Source of the DNA: Dendrolimus kikuchii
Taxonomy: Eukaryota > Arthropoda > Insecta > Lepidoptera > Lasiocampidae
NCBI GenBank assembly: GCA_019925095.2
Contig: CM034412.1
Location: 15,786,001 to 15,850,000 of the forward strand
Length of the DNA stretch: 64,000 nucleotides
Reading direction: 5' to 3'
The notes beneath the pieces were generated by a model. It was not told where the DNA came from. It saw only the letters and a program-made list of their open reading frames with translations, and did no database searches. Of this stretch, positions 25,101-37,100 are shown piece by piece. The position numbers and the translations under genes were made by a program. Within the stretch, counting starts at the first letter, position 1. Every line of letters starts with the position of its first letter.

Positions 25101-28100
25101 ATTTAATTATTTATAAAGTTAAAAGGTGTTTGTGATTTATTTACCTGCAACATCGAATGTCAAAATATGATGTAAATATTATGTTAATTGGCTTGAATTT
25201 GATTTGATCATTGTACTTGTGTTTGTTGCATATGTAACATGTGTATATAATAAGGGCTCTATTTAGGTTGCTTTAATTTTTTAGGTACTTCTTTTTTTTT
25301 CTTTTTTTTCTTATATACATACATACATACATACATAGATAACTTCACGCCAGTTCCCTTGCGGGGTAGGCACGAACAACAGAGTGCCATTTAGGCTTAT
25401 TCTTACACACCTCACTTGCCTCTTTGACATTCATAACTCTTGTCATGCAAGCTCGTCTGTTCTTAAGGCTCCTGACATCACCTTCTGCTAGTACACGATC
25501 AATTTGATCATGGAAGGTGTGTCGTGGCCTTCCACGACTTCTGCATCCATCCACTTTTGCATTGTATATCTGTTTAGTCATTCTTTCATCATGCATTCTT
25601 TCCACATGCCCGAACCACCGGAGCATTCCTTTCCTTACCTTCACCCCGACACTCTCTTTCACTCTGTTTTCTTATATGTTGATTATAATATAATTTTATT
25701 TAACTTGCTTTTACCGTGGGTCACTTGTCTTTGTAATTAAGGAGGTGGGCACTGAAAATCAGTGCTGTGCCGGACTATGTTTCGGCACAGCAAAAAACTG
25801 AGTGCCAACCTCATTTCGCGAATTGCGGCACACAATTTCAATGCTATTATTATTGTTATAAATCACTGTTAAAGTGTCGCATTTTTAGAAATAAATATTT
25901 TCTTTCTTTCTTTTGAAGTCGGTTAAAGACAGTAAATTATTTTTTTTTAAATTAGGATATGTTCGCGAGATCGTCCACGCTTGACTTGAAATTCCCGCGG
26001 GGTTCCCCGAATACAAAGTACCGCAGCCTTTAAAAAAATTATGTAAGTTATCGTTTTAGTGAAAGCTGTGTTTGAATAAGCTAATTTTCATGCATCCGAA
26101 CAACTACATATCGCTCCCGAGAAAATTCCCGGGATACAAAATATCACACATTTTATTAACATAGAATTTGCTATCGATCAGTGAATAAAAATCACATGGA
26201 ATTCGATTTTTTTTTAATCTGGTCGTTTTAAATAATTCTCAGAAAAATTCCCGCGGGATTCCCAGGATAAAAGGTAGCACAGATTTTAAGTCCAAGAGTT
26301 TGCTGTTGATCATCAAAATCGGTCCAGTAGTTTTTACGTGAATCCCGAACAAACAGACAAGAAATCTAAAAAAAAATGCATCGTGTTCTCCGTCGTTTAT
26401 ATAGTCTATTCCAGTTGTTTTTTTTTTTAATAGCTGTAATGTACAGACACGGCATGTTTAGAATTTTATAATATTATGAGATATGCGCACGTGAGTGGCG
26501 ACAGCGCTCAGATGCGGCCGAATAACAACGGCAGTTACAAGACCTTCTATTTAAAAAAAAGCGTATTTTAAACCCGTAATATGAGCTTGCTCTGTCTCGA
26601 GTTACATTTAATACCGTTCAGCAGGTTTTACGTGATGCTCTAACAGACAGACTGATAGACAGACAGACAAAAAATCTAAAAAAATTGCTTTTTTTTCGCA
26701 TTTTAAACGCATTGTACAAACTGGAACCATTTTTTTTTTATTGCAGGAGATCTGCAGACAGGCAGACGGCCCACTTGATGGAAAGCGGTTACCATCGCCT
26801 ATGGACATTTGCAACACCAAAGTTGCTACAAATGCGCTGCTGCTCTCTTAAGGGAAACTGGAACCTGGTCACTAATGCCGGAACACAACTCAAGGTTGTT
26901 ATGGCGACATACTTTAGACCAGGGGTGGTAGCCATCCAGTCGGGCAAATGCCCTACCACCTTGCAAAACCATTTATAGCTTTATTATAGTACTAGCTGTA
27001 CCAGGCAGACGTTGTCCTGCCTTTAAAAAAATAAAAATCTACAACCCGATTCCAGCGCCATCTACCGGGACCAAATGTTAATCTAAACTATTCTCAAATC
27101 CACTTGAACAAACTCAAAAAAATCACCTACTGGGTCCAATCGTTAATTTAAGGTAATTTAAACTATTCCGGGACAAACTTCAACATACACAACAACAAAA
27201 AAACCACCTAAATTCTGGTACCCGATTGCAGCGCCATCTACCATTATTTCAAATTTGTATATAAGTCATCCCAGTAGAAAATTATTAAATACTAATATCG
27301 CTATTAAAAATAGTGGTTAGCGGTAGAAGGGTGGAAAATTTTGGGTTGTATGTATTTTTAATGTCGAATCATAAATAAATTTAGGCGTGGGTCACCCTTA
27401 TCTGATGTTGGCCGATTCTGAGACCTAACCGATATGCACAAAAAATTTCATGCAAATCGGTTCAGCCGTTTCGGAGGAGTTTGGTAACTAACACCGCGAC
27501 ACGAGAATTTTATATATTAGATAGATTTATGCATTATTTTCACTTCGACAGGCAGGTCCTCCGGATGTAGAAGGCTGTCACTTGTACGCGGGTACACGCG
27601 AGTTGGTCTATTATAACACGCGTCATAACTGTATATAGTACCAATATCTCATTACCGACAAGTGTCGTGTGACAGGTGCGCTATGGGTTCGAATATCGGT
27701 TACAGACCTGTGAACCTCATAGACATGGCTTTTTAAATGTTTAAATTTTAGTAAAATGAGTAAAAACCGCACATAATTGTGTAGTGGAACACTTAAGCCA
27801 ATAGATGGCGCTGTGAAATAGTTGATGTCACAAACGTTTCCCGAAACAGAATATATACAAAATTTCAAATATAACAGATGGGCCTAGGCGAACCTCACAG
27901 GAGGTGCCTCTTCGAGCGTGCTGCTCCCGGGCTGAACGTCTCCGCTCCCACGGAGTCGTGAAGCCCCCAAAGTCCGGTATCGCTGAAACAGCCATCTGCG
28001 GCTATTCAGCTGGGTCCAGCTCCAAAAAAAAAAAGATGGGGCCTAGGCCTGCGAGGTACAACATTAGCCTCGCTGGAAGTTCTTCTTTTGAGGCGGAGGA

Positions 28101-31100
28101 GCATTCCATCCAACTCGCTCCTCCACCCTATCGGAGCTCACCCTTCAGTTGGAAACACTTTTGGTGTTACAAATACCCATAGGCGATGGTAACCGCTTTT
28201 CATCAGATGGGCCGTCTGCCTGTCTGCTGCACTTACGCAATAAAAAAAGTACATACATATTATGTATAGTGTAATCACACTTATTTGCTATTAGGGTAGG
28301 TAAAGACGCTGGATTTTCACTTATTTTGGTTCTGTGATACATTCTTAGTTTTTTTTTAATTCATTTTAAACATACATACATACATACATAACTTCACGCC
28401 AGTTCCCTTGCGGGGTAGGCACGAACAACAGAGTGCCATTTAGGCTTATTCTTACACACCTCACTTGCCTCTTTGACATTCATAACTCTTGTCATGCAAG
28501 CTCGTCTGTTCTTAAGGCTCCTGACATCACCTTCTGCTAGTACACGATCAAGTTGATCATGGAAGGTGTGTCGTGGCCTTCCACGACTTCTGCATCCATC
28601 CACTTTTGCATTTATTTTAAAGCTTATTTTATAATAGAAAGATTTTTAAAATTAATCTATCTAGAAAACATTTGTTAGATTTAGGCCAGGTACGTGGAAA
28701 AACTCGAATTAGCAATAATGCCGCCTTTAAATTTAATCATGAAAGTATTGCAACTGTTTTTGTAATTGTTTAATTTGGTGAAAATAAAGTTTTATCATCT
28801 ATCTATCTAATACGGCTCTGAACAGATAATAATCAACAAAGTGGCCACAAGCATGCTGAGATCAAAAATATATTTGGGTACATCTCTATAGTGGTAATTT
28901 TATCATTGTTGATGTTGACAAACAATATAATCCTATCGTGATTGTTTCATATTAATTTATAAATGATATTATATTTCATTATACTACTAGCAGAAGGTGA
29001 TGTCAGGAGCCTTAAGAACAGACGAGCTTGCATGACAAGAGTTATGAATGTCAAAGAGGCAAGTGAGGTGTGTAAGAATAAGCCTAAATGGCACTCTGTT
29101 GTTCGTGCCTACCCCGCAAGGGAACTGGCGTGAAGTTATGTATGTATGTATGTATGTATATTTCATTATATGTTATATGACACTAAATAATATATTTGTT
29201 TTTATATAAATAAGGTATTTAGAAAGAAATACCTTATTAATATTACCATCTAATCTAAAAAGTAATTTAAATATAACCTGAATTTACTAAAAGTATTCTT
29301 ACTAAGAAAGTGTCCATCAACACTTTTCTTATTGTCTCTATTAAGGCGAAGACACTTTAATAATAATAATAAATTAATATATTAAATTATATCATAAAAA
29401 TCGCCAAATTTTGTCAAGTAACTACAATTCATGATATAAGTAAGTTTTGTCTATGCCCATTTATGCGAGCACTATGGAGACTGCTTATCTTTCAAAACCT
29501 AACAATGTAACATTACTAGGAATAATCACCATAAAGTATAGATACAAAGTCGATACAAATATCGTATTAACTTTAACGAGACCATCAAAAGACTAGGTCG
29601 TAAATGTGGAGGCGTCTGGGCATCTCGTAAATCAGCATTTATACAGTTTCACAACACACCTGTGGCTCGGGCTTATTGTCTTTTATCAATATTTTTAGGA
29701 GTAATAAATATCCCTAAGGACTTTTGTAAGCTGAGATTTTGTTCTTGGATTTTTGCTGCGGGTTCTAATCAGCTTCGATCGCTTGTAGGTTAAAACCAAG
29801 ACCTGATGAAGTTATAAATGTCATTGTTTCTTAGCGTCGTTTACTTGCATATTAACTACTCTAAGGTTTTAGTCTTATTACAAAAACGACCATCTCCTAT
29901 ATCCACATTGATTTTTGTTTGAGTGTTACTAAGATCCAGCTCGAACTTGTCGGTTCTCTTACCTACGAGTAATGTCTAACATTACATAAGCGTAACTTGC
30001 TTACTTAAAGAATGTCATTTGTTTGTTTGTCCTGACGTTTAACCTGATTATAATCATTGTATTAAATAGGATATTTTATTTATCAAAACTATACCTTTAT
30101 ATGTATTACTTTAATTCATTAGAGTAATAGATTAGAGTATATTGTAATGTTTTGTAACAACGGTAATATAAGCGGTAAATAAAAGCATTAACGGTAATAA
30201 AAAGTAAAGGTGTTAAATATAAATTACAGTCTAGCTTGTATTATTATGGAGTATATGACTGAAATAGTTTCGTGATTATTATTTAAACTGGGAACTGGCG
30301 TGAAGTTATGTATGTATGTATGTATGTATTTAAACTGTAATTAAAATTATTATTATTTTTGAATTGTTGAAATTTTGAAAGTAGTTAACTAAGTAAATAA
30401 GTAACTGAACGTTGTTAACTGATTCCGGAATACACCCGAGGTTATTGTAACGATATAATTTAAACAAGGCATATGCCTGACCGAGGGTTGTTTTGTCGCC
30501 TCTTATTACAGACCGCCCGGCACCAGGAATTAGCATATTATAATGTTTAGTATTTTTAGGTGGTATAGGCATGTAATGAGGAGCGATGAATGTCACGTGA
30601 CAAAAAGAATGTTTAACTGCTAGATTGATCGGTACAAATGTAAAGATAGGTCAAAAAGGAGATGAGTAGACTTTGTAAAGGATGATATGATGATTTGTGG
30701 TGTGACAGAGAATGTATGTCAGAATAGAGAATTATGAAAGGAAAAGATATATTGTGTCGACTATAGTATTTTTATTCTAAGTAATCACATCTATCTGCTT
30801 CGTAAGTCTAAGTTGTTGATCAAATGAGTACGCTATGCGCGGCCAGTTGCGCCTGTGCGTTGATTCGGTGCGTCGTGACTCACGCGCACCGCCCTTATTG
30901 TCTACCGTGAGTACAAAGCTTACACTTGCGTTCATGCATTTCAATAGCACCTTCTGTTTTCTGCGATCCTGGTAATATGACTATTGGACAGTTCAAAAAC
31001 TCATTTTCACACACGCACCGCACGTCATCTACGCAATGTTCACCCAGAGGCTCCCTTGCCTCGAGTTACCCGGGAACAGTTCTTTTAATGGAACGAAGGT

Positions 31101-34100
31101 CCTTATCGCAAGTTACTCGGCGGTGGATGGGAGCTAGAGGAAAAAAGTGTTAATGTGAAAAAAATGCTGACCATTGTATATTATTGTACAATTTCGAACT
31201 TCAATGCAATGAAATAAGATCTAAATTAATATCCATTAGTGTAATATACGCTATTTTGAACATAGAAGGCTTGTAATTGACCTTATTGTTTTACAATTTC
31301 TTCGATGGCCTTAGATGGCCTCATGTGGTCTTCGGAACTTCGTTTCAATCAGATGTCCCAAAGACACCTCATTAGTTTTTAATTTATTTATTTAGTTTAC
31401 CAACAATTACTTGCTAATACTAAGCATGTACAGTCGTGGTATGAAAATATTCGCCAGTTTTCAAATTGATTCATTTAATGGTCCGCGAGCACATGTTACC
31501 TTTTCAAACTAAGTCACAGAACAGACAGTTACACAGAAAATTATGTTTAACTATTTGATAATAAAGTTTAATATTACTTACATTAAAATTGTTGTTGTGA
31601 TTTTCTATCTTGTTTAAGAAGATTGTTTAGACATGAACCTTTAATTGGTTTTAACAAATATGTTAAGCTTAGTGATTATATCCTCTTTGTTTCTTATTGT
31701 TAATCGCAGCGTCTGTCATTGTAAACATTGCAATTTTCTTTTTTTCTCGTTTCTATATTTTATAAACATAACGTTTATTGAAATGTTGGCAGTATTGTTT
31801 CTTGTACACGTGCAACTAAAAGTCGAGTTTAAGGTGACGAACATTTTCATTGCGAGACTGTACATAGCTTTATAAAAAAAAAACATGACAAATGCAGTAA
31901 TCCCTATTAATATTATAAATGCGAAAGTCAGCTCATGAGAACGTACTCTGTCTGTCTGTCTGTTCCATTTTCACGGAAAAACTACTGAACCGATCTGACT
32001 GAACCTCAGTATATATAAATTTTCGATGCCGAGAATGAACATAGGATATTTTAATCCTTAAAAATGGGATAGTTTCCGGGATAAAAATATATTCGTCTCT
32101 CTGTTTGTTATGCTTTTACGGAAAAATTACGCGGCCGATTTGGCTGAAACTCAGTATATATATATTATCGATGCCGAGGATGGACAAAGGATACTTTTCA
32201 TCCCGGATAATGGAGTAAATTTTGAGATAGATTTATGTAAAGGTTATCGCAAAAAGTAGGATAGGTTTTTAAGTGATTGGCATTTTCGTCATATTGATCA
32301 TTTTTGTCCTTTTGACCTCTTTGCCCTTTTTGTCCTTTCACTATCACTATTAACCCTTTAGGTCACTATTAGCACACATGTGTCCGCGATGAGAGTGCAG
32401 ATCGCGTTTGTGCACGTGATCGTTAATTGTGTTGTTGTCTCACTCTGTTTATATAGGAGTTGTATGATTTGAATGAAATGGGTATATTTTCTTTGTATAT
32501 TACGAGATAGTGATAGTGTTAGTCTTGCGGCTTTTTGGTATATCGATAATTGTCTTAAGGGTTAAATCTTCTGGATAGCTTATTCCGCTTAAAAAATTAT
32601 TTGCAAGCATTATCCCTACGACGTTTTGGAAGTTGATTTGCGAGCGAATCCTATTTGGCTGAGGCTTTTGTTTTTTGATTTTTAACTTTTCTGTTAGTTA
32701 ATGGTTAGCAATCAGCTAATCAGCAGCGCATTTGTAGCAACTTTGCTGTTGCAAATGTCCATAGGCGATGGTAACCGCTTTCCATCAAGTGGGCCGTCTG
32801 CCTGTCTGCTGAACTCCTGCAATTAAAAAAAAAATGCTTTTACGGAAAAACTACATGGCCGATTTGGCTGAAACTCAGTATATATATATTATCGATGCCG
32901 AGGATGGACAAAGGATACTTTTCATCCCGGATAATGGAGTAAATTTTGAGATAGATTTATGTAAAGGTTATCTCAAAAAGTAGGATAGGTTTTTAAGTGA
33001 TTGGCATTTTCGTCATTTTGATCATTTTTATCCTTTTTTGTTATTTTGTCCTCTTTGTCCTTTTTGTCCTTTCACTATCACTATTACGTCTTCTGGATAG
33101 CTTATTCCGCTTAAAAAAATATTTATCAGCATTATCCCTACGACGTTTTGGAAGTTGATTTGGGAGTGATCCCATTTGGCTGAGGCTCTTGTTTTTTGAT
33201 TTTTAACTTTTCTGTTAGTTAATGCTTTGTAATTGTGGCATTATGAACTGTAGCGATGATTCATTGCACCCGATGTGGACTCATACAACGGCGAATTCCG
33301 TCGAGACATCTGTTTCCGTGTTTCCAAGTTCCTTATGGGAACAGTATACAGTTAATTTAGTAATACAGTTATTTACTGATATGTTGTGTTAAATGAGACG
33401 GCCTTGGTCGAAACTATAAGCTTTGTTGTGTGGGAACAAAATGGGTTATTAATGTTGAAAGCAATGTATTTTTTTAAATTCCCTATCTATACTATTATAA
33501 AGTATGATTATAAAGAGGTAGAAGTTTGTGAGGTTGGATGTTCGGGATAGTCTCCGGCACAAATGATCCGATTTTGAAAATTCTTTCACCAATAGGAAGC
33601 TACATTATTCTCGAGTGACATAGGCCATATTTAATTGTTTAATGTTTGTAATTTGACGGCGTCTGTGGTTGAGCGGGCTAAGCCTTTGCCGGCGTACCTC
33701 ACTGCAACGCAGAGGTTCCGGGTTCGATTCCTGGTATAGTAAATTTCGGAAACGTATTTTCTCCGTTATTTACTATGGTCTGGGTGTCTGGGATCGGCCC
33801 CAGAGTAGTCCGTTGTATATTACCCATAAGCGTAACTTGGTTAATTTGGGCATATGCAATGTGTGTGTTTGTCTGCCGATTAAAAAAAAAAAATTGTGTT
33901 TAATAAATCACAGAAGAGTAAAAGTGTTTACCGCCCAACGAAGTGAGCACGCGGTACGCCTGTCAAATATGTTACAGCAATAACGTACCACGCAACCATT
34001 GCGCACATCCTCGTACGAGGCACGAGTTTTTTTTTATTGCAGGAGATCAGCAGACAGGCAGACGGCCCACTCGATGAAAAGCGGTTACCATCGCCTATGG

Positions 34101-37100
34101 ACATTTGCAACACCAAAGGTGCTACAAATGCGCTGCTGCACTCTTAAGGGAGACTGGAACCTGGTCACTAATGCCGGAACACAACTCGAGTTTGTTATGG
34201 TGACATACTTTAGACCAGATAGCCATCCAGTCGGGCAAATGCCCTACCACCTGGCTGAGGGTTGTTAAGTCGTCTCTTACGACAGGCCGCCCGGCCGCAG
34301 GAAATTGTATTCTTTCTCCGTTCCTGCACGCTTGTGTGGGACGTTACCTGTGTCGACACACTGGCGTCTTCTTCCAGGAGTCCAAAGTTGGGCCTGGTAG
34401 CACTGCCACTTCTGCCGAAAACCTCAAAGAGCTCAAATATGCAACACGTGGAACAGGTTACATATTTGAGCCGCTTGGGGTGGAGACTTTGGGCCCATGG
34501 GGGGTCAAGTGACCACGAATTATTTCAAAATAATAAAAAACGTCCGGTCGATACAACAGGAGACCGGAAGACTGGAGCTTACCTCGCTCGAAGGATTAGC
34601 CTGTATCCAGCGAGGTTATGCTGCCGGCCTTCTAGGTACAATGCCTAGCGATAGTGATCTGGTGGGGCTGGACGGGCTTTAATACAGGTTTTTTTTTTAC
34701 TTTTGTGTATATGTATATACATATATATATATATTTAAGTTAGCTGTATTACAAGCTTTTATTTAACTTGCAATGGATGTACCTATGTATGTATGTAAGT
34801 TCGGGTGGAATCTTGCAAGTTAAATTTGACCAACTGCCCGGTTTCCGATTGAGCTGAAATTTTGCACGCATATGTATATCGCGTGACAATGCAATAATAT
34901 GGTACCTTGGAGCTGATCTGATTATGGAGTTGGAAGGTGGCCATAGGAACTCCTGTACTCAACAAGATAGACCCGTCGTGTTTGGGCTCGTTTTACTTGT
35001 CTTGGCCAGCACTCTGCGGCTACATGATATCCAGGATCTCAACAGCTTGTATTTAAAAACCTTTTTAATAAACTTTTTTTATGAGACAAACTCAGTTTTT
35101 AGAATGCTAATTTATGCTTAGGCGTTGTATAAAATATAGCAGTATCCAATTATTTTATGGGATTTTGAAATCTCAAACAGACACTTTAATTGTATTTATT
35201 AGTATAGATAACCGTTACCCGTCATATGCAAATGATGCATATCATGACATAATGAGTAATCCTTACAAATACGATTGTAACATCCTGTCAGAAGGGCGCC
35301 TTGTATAGCTGGTGCTTTCCATTTTGGCAGGACAATGCACAGTCCAAATCGTATTGAAACGATTTGTACCGTTGCCAACGAAACTCATTAGTGCTAATAG
35401 CCTGTTAATGAAGAACTCGTTGCTCTTGAAAACAACGGATTGTTCTTCGTTTCAGAATGAAATGTTGCAATAAATTATCTTTTGAGCGTTAGTATTACGC
35501 TGAAGGAGACAATGATTTAAGTATAGAAGAAAAATAATTACAGAATGGCAATATTTTGTGACCAGTGCAGTATCTAACTTATAATAGTGATACTTGACTC
35601 TAATAAGACAGTTTTATCCGTGTAGGAACAGAGAAAGACTACTAATTCCTGGCCGACTTTCGTAAGAGACGACAAAACAACCCACAGCCAAGTGTCAACC
35701 CTTAAGACAATTATCGATATACCCAAAAAGCCGCAAGACTAACACTATCACTATCACACAAAGAGTCTAAAAATTAATAACCCAGGCACAGAAAAGAAAA
35801 AAACAACACACATGGCACTAGATAGGACTATATATAAGTATAGATATAAGGCCAACACTGCACATGCACTTCCTCACAACACCAGCATGTAACAGATACA
35901 CTCTACATTAGTATAAGTTTAGTATTAAAATTAGAATAAATTAATATAATAAGTTATTCTTAAGGTACACCACAACATAAAAATCACTAAATTAATAATA
36001 AAACTACGTTTTAACGGTTTTAAGCGCGGTAATTTTATTTGATTTTGGTTTTTCCGACGTTTCGGCCACTTTTCAGTGGCCGTGATCACGGAAGACCAAG
36101 ATGTCAAGTGTCAACGAGTATTGTTAAAGTATTATTTAGCGTACCACCAACTTGTTAATTTTAATTATTTAATTTTAATTTTGTTTATGGTTATTATTTA
36201 CTCTATGGGAGCCTAATCTAATTTACTACCGCTTCGCAACATGTTATGGCTTGAAGAGAAGAAGCGGCGCAAGAAACTCTTCAGCAAACATGCCCAGCTC
36301 TAATAATTTTATACAATATTAAAATGGGTGGAAGGAAAAATAAAAATAATTATCAGTCAAGTTGGTTTGTGTTCCGTTGTACGCAGAAAGAGCTCACAGT
36401 GTCTTGAGGTCTGGCAGCTGGTTTTTGCTGGGTTTGGGTCTTAATAGTTTTGATGATTGGATCCCAAACAGGTGGTACTTGCCAACCATCTTCTCTATTG
36501 AAATTTGGGTGTTTTTTGATTTCAATAGCCTCACGCATCATTCTAGGTATGAAACGATTCTCTTTCGCGAGGATTTGTGGGTTATCGAATCTGATGTAGT
36601 GGTTGGGTTTATCCAGCGTGTGTTCACTGATCGCAGACTTCGTAGACCTTGTGTGTTTCATGTGAGCAATGTGTTCTTTTACTCGTGTTTTTATGCTCCT
36701 CTTTGTTTGCCCAATGTATGAAATATATGCTAAATAAAACTTTAACAATACTCGTTGACACTTGACATCTTTGTCTTTCGTGATCATGGCCACTGAAAAG
36801 TGACCGAAACGTCGGAAAAACCAAAATCAAATAAAATTACCGCGCTTAAAACCGTTAAAACGTAGTTTTATTATGTATAGAAGTCGCGAAAACTTAAGAA
36901 AATATTACACTAAATTAATGTCACACACAGTAACAAAAATAAACAATAAGCTTGTATGGACTCTAAAATTCTTCATAGAAATTAAGTAGTAAAAAAGGGT
37001 ACGGACCTCGAGTCCGTAGAGATGTTAATAATAATAATAATAAAAACTATCACTATCTCGTAATATAGCAAGAAAATATACCCATTTCATACAAATCATA

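Noticed and set aside
33655..33735. Functional tRNA gene
   Set aside because: A and B boxes are present but the spacing and arms do not give a cloverleaf, and the segment continues into an A-tailed body: a SINE head.
36362..36721. 119-codon plus ORF over the Penelope element
   Set aside because: Antisense of the GIY-YIG relic.
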